A stretch of DNA of 64,000 nt from NCBI GenBank assembly GCA_033439795.1, contig JAUTDP010000018.1, positions 310,001-374,000 of the forward strand, in the 5' to 3' direction. Shown here piece by piece: positions 22,335-33,800 of the stretch (positions are counted from its first letter, which is position 1; every line of letters begins with the position of its first letter). The notes under the pieces were generated by a model that was given only the letters and a program-made list of their open reading frames with translations, was not told where the DNA came from and made no database searches. The position numbers were made by a program, and so were the translations under genes. Source of the stretch: Sordaria brevicollis (Eukaryota; Ascomycota; Sordariomycetes; Sordariales; Sordariaceae).

Positions 22335-22682
22335 GGGACGTTGGTGTAGCGGTTAAGCACGCAGCCTCCGAAACTACCTGTTGTCTCATTTACCCTTCCC
22401 AAAACTCACGAGGAACCCAAAGATGAGGGACCGAACAGCAAAAATCCACATGCTAGAGCTGTACGCCAAGTTGTGACTGTGTCCGCTGGCAGAACCAAAC
22501 AATGTACGGATTATCATGTCCCAGACGGCAATGACCGCAAGATGGAATGAAATCCAGTCAAGTCTCAGCATGAAAAGGAAGATGAAGCTCAGTAAGACTC
22601 ATTTATAGTGAAGTGAGACGGGTTGGGGTGAGAGGAGGAGTTTGTTGGGCTGAGGTTCCCGGTTCGATTCCGGGACGGATCT
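22335..22682 (+). tRNA. Split tRNA-like gene with a roughly 280-nt interruption in the anticodon loop
   Basis: The 5' part (22335-22373) has GGGACGT, then TGGTGTAGCGGTTAAGCAC, a textbook A-box/D-arm with GTGT/GCAC stem, then CAGCC followed by TCCGAAA. The 3' part (22646-22682) has GGCTG, variable loop AGGTT, a perfect T-arm (CCCGG-TTCGATT-CCGGG) and ACGGATC-T. CAGCC and GGCTG pair perfectly as an anticodon stem. The acceptor strands pair at 5 of 7 positions, with a tandem G-A/A-G mismatch. A T15 run follows 13 bases later. If the loop is read as CTCCGAA the anticodon is CCG (Arg); the alternative stem register puts C at position 33. Known fungal tRNA introns are much shorter, so an insertion into a tRNA gene is the main alternative. 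Confidence 0.45.
22386..22571 (-). CDS. Small hydrophobic ORF inside the split tRNA-like unit, doubtful
   Basis: A 61-codon minus-strand ORF begins with ATG at 22571. It is rich in hydrophobic residues (WISFHLAVIAVWDMII, then MWIFAVRSLIFGFLV), so two membrane segments are possible. The same frame is open for ten further codons upstream, also hydrophobic (VLLSFIFLF), up to a stop. I recognise no family. An ORF this short is expected by chance; its placement inside the tRNA-like interruption is the only reason to list it. Confidence 0.15.
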   Translation of the reverse strand: MLRLDWISFHLAVIAVWDMIIRTLFGSASGHSHNLAYSSSMWIFAVRSLIFGFLVSFGKGK

Positions 22683-22695
22683 GATGATCACTTCA

Positions 22696-22710
22696 TTTTT
22701 TTTTTTTTTT
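22696..22710 (+). terminator. T15 run, likely Pol III terminator
   Basis: Fifteen T in a row start 13 bases after the 3' acceptor of the split tRNA-like unit. This is much longer than the T4-T6 needed to stop Pol III and is the strongest support that the unit is or was transcribed. Confidence 0.5.
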
Positions 22711-22980
22711 GCACTTTTTCATCAAAGATATTGAAGTTTATTTGCTTTTATCATTTATAATTGCTTTGTGACGGCGACTAATTACCCTTTCCAACATAGT
22801 AAGAGTAGCCGCATGGCCTTCAACACGTGTTGCATAGGCGGCGATTCACTAACTTGAGCAACTTCACTTCGTGTTATTTTCCATTGGGTATCTTCATCCG
22901 CTCTGATATCATCCCACGTCCTCATCATACGTACATATCATATCGTACACTTCCCCAGATTTCTCGAAAGCTCCAAGTAT

Positions 22981-24506
22981 TTATACAAGACCGGCGAACA
23001 TAGCTCCCGCCGCTCCAAGGCTGCTTACCACAAGCGGCTTGTGCCACGTCTGCAACGGCGCGCCTAGCAAACCACGGTATCGGTACGAGTAGATACCAAG
23101 GCCGACAACATTGACAGCCATCAGAGTCAACCCAACACCAGCCAGCAAGAGACCGTTTTCACTCTCACCAACGCTCCTCCTTACCACGAGCTGTTGTGAC
23201 TCGGTAGAGGTCTCCTCAGCTACCCTTCGTTGCCTCAACGACCACCATCTAGTCCATTCCCGGCCAAGTGTCGGAATATCATCAACCACGGCCCTCACGA
23301 ACCGGCCCATAACACTGAGCGCCGAGTCAGCGGCACTGACCGCAGGATCGGTCTCCTTGTCAGCCCACGGCAGCGGCCTGCCGGTCTCAAGGAACGTCTT
23401 CTTCCTGTACTCCACCACGAACTCGCATAACCCGGCATATTTCCTCTGCAGTACCTCCTTCAGCCACGGTCGCGGCACGTCAGGAAACAGCATGAGCGCC
23501 AGGTAAGCAAACGCAAGACACTTGGTCTCCAGCGTCACCTTTATCCTTTGCCTGCCTTCTCCCTCCTCGCCCTCTGTCGTTTCCTCTTCCTCCTCCTCCA
23601 GGAAATCAATCTCCCCAAGCACATCAAACACCTCAGCCGCCAAGCCCTCAAGCTTGATCCTCCTCTTCATCTCCGGGCTCAGCTGGCCCTTGACACCGGT
23701 ATTCTGTCCGAGTGCTTTCCTCAAAGCCTTCGGAACCTGCACCCACCCGGCCGCTTCACGCTCGCGCTCCTCCTTCTCCAGCCGCTCCATCTCCGCGTCC
23801 GTGTCCAGGCTGCTCATGCCCAGGTGCGCCGCGCGCGCTGCCATCGAGGCCCGCACGGCGAGCGGCTCGGTCCATGGAAGAGGGAAGGGGAGGATGGCGC
23901 TGTAGGCGGGTCGGGTGGTTTCGGCGTAGTTGGCCGAGGAGACGTAGAGGGACAGGGCCAGGAGCGGGGCAGCCGACGAGGTCAACAGGGCCTGGTAGGC
24001 TTGCGAGTCGGCGTTGACGCGAGCGGGGAGGGTGGTGACGTCAGGGTGGTGGTAGGAGGGCGGTTGAAGAGTGGAGAGGTACGAGACGATGGGGTCGAAA
24101 CCGGAGGTCCATGTTGCCGTGGAGGGGTTGTAGAGGGCTGGGAGGTGGTCTGTATCGGGATTGATGGTATTTCGGTCGTTAGCATTGAGGGATTTGACAT
24201 GGGCGAGAAACCGTACGACAATGAAATTACTCCGCAGGAAGAATGGGGCAGGCAGATACTTGCTTGTCCGTGGGGGAGTCCAGTTGGAACTGACTGGGGT
24301 TGGCACAAAGGGATGCGACTGGTTGGGTGTTACTGGGTAGGGTGATGGAGAAGCTTACGGGATGGGACGGCAGAGGGACTGCTCTGTACGAGCAGGTAGT
24401 CGGCGGCGCTCAGTGTTTGCGCAAAGTAGGTGACGGTCGCCAGGCACTCGGCGTCGATAGAGGGGAGGCCGAAAGCCGGACCCCAAACATGGAGCTCTAG
24501 CGTCAT
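22981..24506 (-). CDS. Sam37/metaxin-like subunit of the mitochondrial SAM complex
   Basis: Outer-membrane subunit of the sorting and assembly machinery that inserts beta-barrel proteins. Exon 1 (24506-24359) and exon 2 (24149-22981) flank a 209-nt intron (branch tgctaac, acceptor atacag), giving 438 aa. The N-terminus MTLELHVWGPAFGLPSIDA then ECLATVTYFAQTL is the Tom37/metaxin thioredoxin-like start. The splice joins SSPSAVPS to HHLPALYNPS, as expected for the family. The middle is a GST-C-like helical region with an acidic run (about 215-245). The C-terminus has one or two hydrophobic segments (about 382-438) for membrane anchoring. The frame is also open through the intron on its 3' side, which could mislead automatic prediction. 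Confidence 0.88.
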
Positions 24507-25320
24507 TTGTTTGCTTCGGAGGGTCAGGTAGGGATTCGGAATAGCCTTATAAGGATGGAGTGTTTGCGTTGATAAATGGGCGGTTGTTGTTGGACCTTGC
24601 GGAGTGTATCGCCGGGGTTGTCAAGTGCCGATGGGCTGTTGAAGGATGGGGGTTTCGAGGGTCTGCCGAGATTAATGAAATTGCGAGAGCGACGTTACTC
24701 CAGGAGTCCAGGTAGATAGGGATTTATCGGATTTATCAACGGGCTGTAATTTGAAAAAGTGAGGAGGCGTGAAATATTCCTCCCGGCCGTCAATTGGTGG
24801 AAACCCGATATGAGGAAGTCTCTTGGTGTTAGGTTGAAGTGGAAGCTATCGCAAGGCGCCAGGAACAAAAGCGGGACGTGACAAGCTCTCCTTGTCCCCC
24901 GCTGACGTGAACTCCCGATGTGCTCATCCGCAAATCCCCCATCCCGCAACGGTCGCGAACTCACGTGCAGATAAGATAAAGAGAACTCCCCTTTTCCACT
25001 TCCAGCTTCCCAGGGAAGCGAACAAAAGCACGGGCCCTGAACCCTGCAAGTCCCTGACATCCCATTTCCAAATTGCCTGCGGCAACAATGAGCTGAGTTT
25101 GTAATTGATCGACGCCCATGTTCTCCGTTCTGCCTCGGCTGTCTGCGATTGCCACATCAAAAATGCACGACTTCTTCGAAAATGACCATTCACAACGAAG
25201 ACAAAGGGGGCAACAGGGGCGGGTAACGGGTATGCCCGAGAAATCCAGGAGCGCACAAGAGGCAAATTGGCCATTCAGAGGACACAAAGACCACTGTTCA
25301 AACTTTCTTTTTTTCCTTTT

Positions 25321-25349
25321 CAACAACGTGCGCTGCACACGTGTTGTTG
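25321..25349. repeat. Imperfect palindrome containing CACGTG
   Basis: The left arm CAACAACGTG and the right arm CACGTGTTGTTG are reverse complements apart from a two-base bulge, separated by seven bases. The right arm contains an E-box (CACGTG), a bHLH-type binding site. No function is shown. Confidence 0.4.
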
Positions 25350-26454
25350 GGTTTCCCTGCAAAATTGCTCCCTCATCCTTTTATGATTTGTCAATCTCAA
25401 GTTTTGACCACATGGGAACTGGGAAAATAAGGGGAAACCCTTTTATTATGGGTTTCTTGCCCTTTTTCCCTTTGTGCATGAACATGCGGATACCGGTTTC
25501 GAAAATCGTCAAAACTCTCCGAAAGAAGAATTCCCACTCTTTCTGTTCGAAAGCAATGACAACATCCCTTCGAAAACTCCATCATGCCCCTTCCCATCTG
25601 AGGATCTGTTTCGTATCCAAGATGGAGTCCTCTTTTTGAAATTCGCTGGTTACACCGAGAATGAAAGCAAAATAGGATCATTAATGCAAAAGCAATTGCC
25701 ATCGTCGGTGTCGGTATCGGCAGCTTCAATGTCTCCGAGACGTCTGAGACACAAGCTGTCTTTCTCGGCCCTCCACTTTATCTTGGGAGCTTATTTTTGT
25801 TTCGCTCGTCATTATTCATCATCATCGTCGCTATGTATCTTTTCCCCCACCAAAACCTAATGTTGTATCGGCCTGCATCTCCGACGGTGCAACTTACAAA
25901 TCTCTCTCGAGTCTGCATCGGCGTGTAATCGGGGTATCGGAATCGGAAATGTGGACTTTTTTCTCTCTCTGTTTGAACTGTTATGCAACACCGAGCAGAG
26001 CGAGAAACGAAGCGTGTCCATGATGCTGCACTTGTGGATCTTTCTACTTTCCGACTTGCATGCCACTTCTGAAGGTATCTGTACCCAGGTTGCCATCGCG
26101 CGATTGCTTCGAGTTTAGTACTGTTTCTTGAGCCCTTGCGGTCTCCATGCGATGGATGGGCATGTCTGGCGCGATCATACATTGAATGGAAAGTGAGATC
26201 CCGAGATATCCATGACAATCAGTCTCCTTCAATCAAAAAGTCTGTTGAGAGATGGACGAAGAAAAAAAAAAAATGAGTCATTACGCAAAAAGAGTTCGCC
26301 GAAACACTCGTTCCCTGTGTGCATCGATATTCGATTCACAGGTTCCTTTCATTCGGTTGTCGGAAAAGATCTTGTTTGAGGTAAAAGTGAGGATCTTGTG
26401 TTTTTAGGGTTCTTGGTTGTTAAGTTTTGCCTCTGCTTAATTTTCTCCTTGACC

Positions 26455-26493
26455 CTACATATGCACATGTTCTATTACACAGTGTGCATGTAG
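26455..26493. repeat. Imperfect inverted repeat
   Basis: CTACATATGCACA pairs with TGTGCATGTAG through 11 base pairs with a two-base bulge, around a 15-base loop. It could be a hairpin in RNA or a protein site in DNA; no coding context is present. Confidence 0.35.
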
Positions 26494-27237
26494 AGGTATG
26501 TATGTAATATGCCGTACATGAATCCCCTTTCACCATTCTTGCGCCTCGCATACATTAGCCACATCGCATCGATGCTGCCACATTGCGTGTTGATACGGTC
26601 TCTTCATGTCAGGTACGCGAAGCACAGCAACGGGAAGGATCGGAGTCCCTTCATTGGACGGGTGACATTGGGGTGTTGCGTTCGACTTGCGATTTGGAGG
26701 AAGGATTCAGGAAGTTCGACCTCATGATCACCACGGGTTACGAAAAAGGGAAACCCATCATTCAACCTGGGGCTCTTGGCTGTCACGAAGCCAGGCTATC
26801 ATTGGCATTATGGCATCATTATTACGATGCCAATACCATACAACTGCTATATTATGAAAGGGGGAAACCGCTGTTGCGAATACGACTTTGAAGTGCTTTC
26901 CCTATATCGTTGCATATCCATTCTATATCCGTGCCGTGTGACCAAGATCTCTCACTGGCGAAAGCCATTGAAAGAAAGAGGCCAAGACGTGCAGCGCAAC
27001 GCGCGGCTAGGTAGCCAGGATCTCTCTCTCATCATCCACGCGATCACGATATCAAGAATCAACCAGAGAAATGAAAGGGGAGGGAAAGATCAGGAACGCG
27101 GGGGAAAGAGGAGGGGAAGGTAGTATGGATGGTCGGCGAAGATCTTGGAAGGGAGAAGCAGCAAAGACGACGAGCCCGGGATGAAAACGAGGCACATCGA
27201 GCGGCACGGGATGTTGGAAGAAGGAGAATTGTTTACC

Positions 27238-27257
27238 GTATGCCATGCCATGCCATG
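27238..27257. repeat. Tandem ATGCC microsatellite
   Basis: At least three perfect units of ATGCC in tandem, with a further unit (gatgccatgc) about ten bases later. Confidence 0.6.
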
Positions 27258-28164
27258 CCCGCGATGCCATGCGTACGATGGGGAACTGAACGCAAAGGTG
27301 AGATGCGATTGGTTGCGCCTAAATGGACCTTCGATCAAGAGATCATCATGGTCACCATCGTCCGTCTTGCAGTTGCTCCTCCACACAACAAGCCAAACCG
27401 GAACGAGGTGCATAGAGATCGCGTTTCATGAGGGTGCAGGCGGGCAGAAACGATTGTCGTGTACTGTACACGCAGCCAATACCAGCTCACGTTTGTGAAG
27501 CCAGGCAGCGATGGGGATTGGGGTCTTGGGACGATGTTCGGTATGGAGAAAGATCGCGACCATGCCCGCGAGGGTAACCATCAGGCATTTGGCTTCTAAG
27601 CGCGGTCTCCGTGACTTTTTCTCTTGGCCGACGACCGGCGATGGATTTTCTGTTGACTTTCCCTCTTGAATCCCAGCGTCTCCCTTCAATTTTACACACG
27701 ACGTTTCCTTGGTGAGCTGAGGCCAAGACTATTGTTGCGCGGTATCATCAACCAACTTGGCTGCCAAGACGACAGAGTCTCCTCTTTCTTGAATTGAGAT
27801 GCGATGGTGCTCGGCAACGCGGCTGCGCTAAATGGGGACAGAATATGGCATGGGTGGTGGGTATCAGTCATGGTCATGGCATCGTTGTTGAAAGAAACCT
27901 CACTGCAGAACCCTCATACACACGATACAACGACATCTTGCGGAAACGAAATAATACAGGACAAGTCCTTCAACGCCAGGCTTTGCCGAATTGATAAGCC
28001 GCAACACTGTCCTCCGAAGGATGTCGTCTTGGCGTGGCTTTGTGTGGGATCGTGAGGTGACATTCGTAGCCGAATACTGGACGGTTTCCTTCGTGTTCAA
28101 ACAAACCTCCAAGCCTCGCTCGTTTTCTCCACCTCTTTGAGGAAGTTGCAGGAGAGGAGATGTA

Positions 28165-28189
28165 GAGAGAGAGAGGGAGAGAGAGAGTC
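28165..28189. repeat. GA-rich microsatellite
   Basis: An almost pure (GA)n tract with one interrupting G. Such tracts are common in fungal leader and promoter DNA. Confidence 0.7.
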
Positions 28190-30163
28190 GGATTTCCTCG
28201 AAGCGGACCGGTTCGAGATTTGGATCCGAACGTTGAACACATTCTGTCAATGTTCGGTGGTTTTATCGGATATCCGTAATAGGAATGTAAAGGCACAATG
28301 CAATAATGGCCGACGACGACATAAGTGAAGTAACGTTGAAGTGAGATCTGTATAGGCACTTGGCACAGAAAAACTTACACGGCACCGTGGAAACTTTGTT
28401 TAACTTTGATGTACTGTCCTTAGCGCAAGGTGATGACTTTGTTCACCGACGTGTGTGTCGGGTATCAAACATCGGAGATCTGCTGCTGGCGATGTCTTGC
28501 TCTGAAGGGTTGGCAGGTTGGAAAGAGGTCTCAGATCTCCTCCTTTTTGCTCCATGTCGGCGACCAAAGTCTCCAAGTCTACCGTTCTTGTCCCATTCTG
28601 TCTCTCCAGTTCGGTCTCCCGTGCTCGCCGATAGAGACCCCATCCAGGGCCAAACATCTCGCATCTGCCCATTTACCACCCTCGCGAATCGAGCTATCGC
28701 GCAGATTCACAAGAAAAAAAAGGACCCCATCAAAAATTTCACCAATTCCTTGCTTTCGGGCAATTTTTATTTTCAGACCCTGGTTAATTGAATCTTTCGT
28801 CGCGTGTCGGGTTTCCTTATCTCTACGCATCGCGAAAATCCCGAAGGTTGGAGGTTGGTGTTGAAAATTTTTTTGCACCAGAAAGAAGATGTTTTCAAAT
28901 GAGTATGAGTCGATAGTTGCTTGCGTTCTCCCCCTCAGCCCATGTCTGCGGTGCGGCTTGCCCATCTCCTCCGAAGAAAAAGTCACCAGGGCCAGCAGAT
29001 ATTTTTCCCTCCCGCTCTAGTTGGACTCCATTTCAATGATGTAACCAGAAACTGGGACAAGGTCTCGACCTCGTCCGAGGCCAGTCGCACATGACTGTGG
29101 AGATATCCCTTGGCCTTTTTGATTATTTTTCTGCATTTTCAAAAAGTTTGAACCTGGTCCCACCACGAGACGAACTCCCCACCTGCCTGACTTCAGTTTT
29201 GGTGAGGGCGAGGGAAAGGGAAAAGGGGACGAGGGGGTTTCGTTGATGACCAACACATGGAAGTCATTTGTAGAGTAGAAGATGCGACCTCGGTCTCGAT
29301 TTTCGATCGAGGGGCGGAGGGAGAACAGATTCGTGTTTCATCAAGGATCATTTTGATCTCAGAGTTGTGGGCGCAGGAGTGAGCGGCGTGTATCAACCGA
29401 ATCCCTGTTCTTCTGCTACCTATGTATCCAGATGCATATGAGATTCACACAACGACAAGATGAGCCAAGGGATCGCATAATGGTAGATCATTAAAATGAT
29501 TGTGGTATGTATTGCGGATGGTTGATAACCGAATCCGTGTTCAGAGAGTTGTCGAGGCACTTGAAGTGCTCGTGGTATCAAGTTGTGGTAGTACATGTGA
29601 ATGTTGGTACAAAGTAGACCGACTACAGAAAAACACCTTCCCAATGAGTAGTTTCCCAAACCCGCCCAGATATTTCCCCCCTTCCTTCCAAGTCCTGCCA
29701 TGCCCCCCCATTACCCCCCAGCCAATGCCCGTACCGGCGACCATGATGATGATGTCTGACGCCGATGCCCATGCTCCCAGTAGCGATAGTGATACAGTTT
29801 TCCCAAAAAACAAAACAAAAAAATGGGGCGTTCGCAATGCTCGTTTGATGTCGTCATTCCAAATCGGAAGAAATAGTAGCGAGAGTAGTCGTTGATTAAA
29901 AGTATTAGGTGGTGGTGATACAAGGCCGAAATGCAAAACCCGAAGCTCAGCCCGCGGGAGTTGGTGGTTGAGGTACCCGCGAGCCCGGCTGGTAGGTTGT
30001 GTGAGTGTGGTGGTAGCCATCGTTGTGCGACGTAGGGTTATCGCAGTGGATTAATCCAAAGACCGAAGAGCGGTCGGGAAAAAAAAAGCGTACGGTCATC
30101 GACCAACCAGTTTGATGTGGTTGATATTAGTGATGGCATATCGATAGACCGACGGTGAGAGGT

Positions 30164-30184
30164 TGCTGCTGCTGCTGCTGCTGC
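30164..30184. repeat. TGC trinucleotide repeat
   Basis: Seven tandem TGC units, with no supported reading frame around them. Confidence 0.8.
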
Positions 30185-30429
30185 GTTGATATGCAGGCCG
30201 GGTGCATGCAAGCGCACTATGGCGTGCAGCTCGTGATGGTTTGATGCGCAAGAGAGGAGCCAGTAGCTTTCTCTACTACAGTGGGCACCTTGCAGCCTTG
30301 TGCTCCGCGGCCGGTGAAACCAATCTTGAAGAAGCTCGGCCCGGCCGCGATCCTTGTGAAAAGAGGATAGAGCATAGACAATTGATGATGAAAACAAGGA
30401 GACATGAGAGATGCCAAAATGTTCAAGAG

Positions 30430-30619
30430 GTGTTGTTGTTGTTGTTGTTGCTTTCCATCCCTGTTAAGGCGAGCACTGCTTAACCCCTCTTGGGAAGAGG
30501 AGGAAGAGGGCGGCTAGGAGGGGGGCCGGGGCAGGGAGGAAGCTGAGAAGGGCGCTGAGCGGCGGCAGGCATTTTGATGGTTGTTGTTTTGGAGTTGTTT
30601 GGTGTTGTTGTTGTTGTTG
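30430..30619. repeat. Pair of GTT repeats flanking a small ORF
   Basis: Two near-identical tracts, each GG(T)GTTGTTGTTGTTGTTG-like, lie at 30430-30451 and 30601-30619 in the same orientation. They flank the 30-codon minus-strand ORF; on that strand they read CAACAACAAC, a common pattern in fungal leaders. Confidence 0.7.
30480..30572 (-). CDS. Possible 30-aa Pro-rich peptide ORF
   Basis: On the minus strand, ATG at 30572 opens MPAAAQRPSQLPPCPG and a further Pro-rich stretch ending PLPPLPKRG, stop at 30480. The leader just before it (accatcaaaATG, preceded by CA-rich sequence over about 200 bases) resembles leaders of strongly expressed fungal genes. There is no signal peptide or CAAX end, and I recognise no family. 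It may be a chance ORF in a non-coding RNA. Confidence 0.25.
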   Translation of the reverse strand: MPAAAQRPSQLPPCPGPPPSRPLPPLPKRG

Positions 30620-30826
30620 ATATTAGTGTGTGGATGACTACAAATAGTCAAGTGCCGGAGTGAGTTCCTTGTTGGAGGTGGGCGGCGGTGGTAGTTATAA
30701 GTTGTTGTTTGTGTAATCTGAAGACTGTTTGAAGTGTCTTGAGTGTTCTGATGGTGAGCTGATTGGTGTTGTTTGATCTGATGATGGCTTATCCAAGGGT
30801 GGTGAGAGGAGGGTGGGAGGGCTCTG

Positions 30827-30838
30827 GGCTTATATGTA
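30827..30838 (-). promoter_or_regulatory. TATA-like box on the minus strand
   Basis: The minus strand reads ACATATAAGCCC, about 255 bases ahead of the small ORF, followed by pyrimidine-rich then CA-rich sequence, as in many fungal Pol II promoters. Support is by pattern only. Confidence 0.35.
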
Positions 30839-33800
30839 GGAAATCCGCCGAGTAACGACCTCAACATTGCCCTTTACGGACAACATGGGAATGGGGCAGG
30901 GTGGGCAGGCTCTGCGAATTCACAGACAGGGCTGCGGCCAGGCAGTTGCTAGCCAGGGTCTGTGGATCGCAGCCCTCGAACGGAGAAAGCGTGAATGGAG
31001 AGTGAAAAGAGTGGAAATGGTACGGCAAGTTACAAGACAGAGGTACGTACCGTATCGGGAACGGGCGGTACCTGGCAGGTGAGACCGTGGAGTGGTACAT
31101 TACACGGGGGCCAGGTACAAGCGATGGAGCGCTGCTTGAGCGACGAATTGCTGCGCGCGTTACAAAAATAAAGTTGCGCATCTGTACCGGGACATGAAAG
31201 GCGCTAACTTGCGGTGACGCAGTCATGGCTTGGCGTAATTGAACGTCTCAAAGCCGTGAAAGGTTCTTGAAATGGTGCCTGAAAGATTTACCAGAGTATT
31301 CCTGGTAATGAACCTCGAGTTCGTGCTGCGAGAAAAATGAAACACAGGTGGTCGACATGGGTGCCCTGCTGCATGACACCGCTTTCCCCCCCTGGTCCGC
31401 TTTGGAGAGAGTCTTTGTACAGTACCTGCCTCAAGTACCTTACAAGAGGATGGAGCAGGCCGAGCAGCCTTTCATTTCCATTCTGACCCATTTTTGGCCG
31501 TCGTTGTTGCTGGTCCCGCCTAAGTCCAAAAATACGCCCAAATACGGGAGCCGTACGGGGGCATGGGGTGTAATAATGGCCTCGTAAATAATGATATTGG
31601 GAGAATAATGGGATTGGGAAGAATGGGCAGGACAGGCCAGTCCTTGGAAAGTCCTTGGAATCGGTTTGCAACAGAATGAAGATGAATAAGCGTCCTTGAT
31701 GTTCTGGAAATAGCGGTCGGCCTGCTTTCCCATGGCATCCATGACGACGGCAAATCCTTTACAATCAGACGGGTTTGGTGAGCAACCACGGCAACCTGGG
31801 ATTTGCTTGTCTGTTACAAAGTTCTTTCAGTTTCGCGTGCCGTTCGGTGCCATATGGCAACAAAACGTGCGACCGGGCCTCCGGCGACCCGCGCTCTCCG
31901 TCCGAACTCTGCCAATGCTCGCTCGCCAAGGCCCTCATCCGCCGGCTATTGCGCTGGAAAATGGAGATGCGGTTGCCGTCGCGGTCGGCCGGCCATTGAG
32001 AGTGGCCCTCGCCAAGACCTCACTCAACTGAATTCACATCCAAACTCGGCAGGCGGGAGAACTTTTTGAAACAGTGTTGCGTCCACTGACAATGGTCATC
32101 GACATCGTGTTTACTCAGCTGTGCCGGCCACAAGGCCTGCGACTGGACGGGATGCGATATCAAAGGAGACCGGCCGGCCATGTGCTGTTCTGATTGAGAA
32201 GTGTAGACTGTAGTGTAGAGGTAGTGTATAGAAACGGGAAGTGGTCGTCGGTCGATCTCTATGCCACCATTCGCGCATTGCCCGCATTCAGAATCAGGCA
32301 TTTCACATGTAAGAGCGTCCAAAAAGGGCAGCGTACATTGGTGCGTACATTGCAGCTGAAAATTGGCGATTTCCGTTCTTGGAGTATGCAAATTTTACTC
32401 GCGTTTGTATCCAGCGTATCCACTGGCAATTTCAGAGTGCTTCATTAGACTCTTGCAGCCAGCAGAGGCAGGCAGGCACAGCAAATTTGGCACAAATTCC
32501 GTGCAAGAGGCTGCATAGGGGAAAATTCCACTTCCCACCAAGCTGTGGCTTTTTTTTCTTGGCAGCTAGCCTGGTCGTTGTTTCTCTTTTCGGGGTCTCC
32601 CCAGGAATTTTCAGGAACCAGGAACAGTGGAGGGTCGATCTGCCCTGTCGCCGTTGCCGACCAGCGGGGGGGCATGGAATTTTGGTGGGAAATTCAGGTA
32701 CCCCAATCACAGCGCTCAGAATGCTGAGGAATTTTTGCCTCTTGTTCATTTCGACGAAACCCGCCAAAACAGGCCCTGAAAATCTTGAGACTCCAGCATC
32801 CCTCCTGGGACAATTAACCACTGCATCACCGAACACCGACCTCCGGACACTGTCCACTGTCCATCTTCGGCCCGCCGGCACTTCAAACATCTCGGTCGGT
32901 GTCAAGCACGAGAAAAGCGGCCGGGCAATCTGTCAAACACAAACGGCCGAACTACTTGTACTGCACAGCTGGTGATCCCACAACTGCCCTGCGGTCGAAC
33001 GAGCCAAAGCCGGTTCCCGGACGGCCGTCGGTCGGTCGGTCAGTGTGTCCAACTTTACACCTACAGACAGGCATGCACAAAGTAAAAGAGATGTTTCAGA
33101 AGCACAGAAGATCAGTGTGCTGCAGGAGCCGTGTGCTCGAGTTGAGACAAGCACTGATCAAGTCGCAATATCTCCAAAGGCATGCACCGCACAAGTTCTG
33201 CATATCCGCTCGTCAGCTGGCCCCCCCTTTTGGTCGCCTTTTTATAAATTCTCTATGTTGTAAATTACAAGCATCGCTGTCTTTCAAAAAAACGGATTTG
33301 CAATATCAACAACCACCACAACAGCAGTCGCCTTGTCATACGTATTGCTCACTATGGCCTGTGTTACAACCAACCACACGCCACCGTTACAATGGTGGGT
33401 TGGTGGCTGCCATCATGACCTGAATGCCCACATTGTCCCTGTTGGCTTTAGTTGATAGCTCACAAAACTACCGAGACTGGAAGTTGTGTTGGCGATGACC
33501 TGGGAGGGACGAGGAGTCGAGGACATGCCATGGTCAGCGCGATGCAAGTGTGTGAGTTCGATCACATTGCCTCCTTCATTAACGTCATTAACCTTGAGAG
33601 ATAGGATCCTTTTCCTCCGCACTTGAGATTTGCTTTTTTTGTTCGAGGTGAGACCAACGACGTGATATTCGCAATGCCGGTCTTGGAGCCCCACGATGCT
33701 GAGGCTGATAGTCTTTAGGCACTAAAGTGGGCGTCTTGGGTCGAGACCGCGCCGCCCAAGAAAGAGAAAAAAAAAATGGCGTCCGTTCTTGTGTTGTCCG

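Larger units (their letters stand above)
21884..22980. other. Intergenic between convergent PIG-U and Sam37 genes
   Basis: Contains the two 3' flanks, a split tRNA-like unit on the plus strand (22335-22682) with its T15 run, and a small minus-strand ORF inside that unit. The rest is AT-rich flanking sequence. Confidence 0.5.
24507..30000. other. Gene desert, part 1
   Basis: No coding region is supported on either strand. The largest open frames (about 100-173 codons) are what random sequence of this composition gives, overlap each other on both strands and show no domain. The first 500 bases hold the Sam37 promoter; CTTATAAGG on the minus strand lies about 45 bases upstream of its ATG. Notable items listed separately: a palindrome with an E-box (25321-25349), an imperfect hairpin (26455-26493), ATGCC repeats near 27240 and a GA-rich tract near 28165. 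Base composition looks balanced, unlike RIP-mutated transposon relics. Confidence 0.6.
30001..30869. other. Trinucleotide-repeat-rich block with promoter-like minus-strand unit
   Basis: Contains TGC repeats (30164-30184) and two GTT repeats (30430-30451 and 30601-30619). A minus-strand segment reads like a Pol II transcript start: TATA-like box, CA-rich leader, then a short ORF. No larger ORF is present. Confidence 0.5.

Noticed and set aside
24151..24306. Reading the open frame upstream of 24149 as part of Sam37 exon 2
   Set aside because: It would add about 50 residues with no family match between SSPSAVP and LPALYNP; a branch site and acceptor at 24150 give the expected join.
25118..25639. 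173-codon ORF in the gene desert
   Set aside because: Same reasoning: chance length, no domain and poor coding character.
32379..32975. 198-codon ORF in the gene desert
   Set aside because: Length is within chance for 64 kb in six frames; mixed composition, no domain, and an overlapping antisense ORF of similar length.
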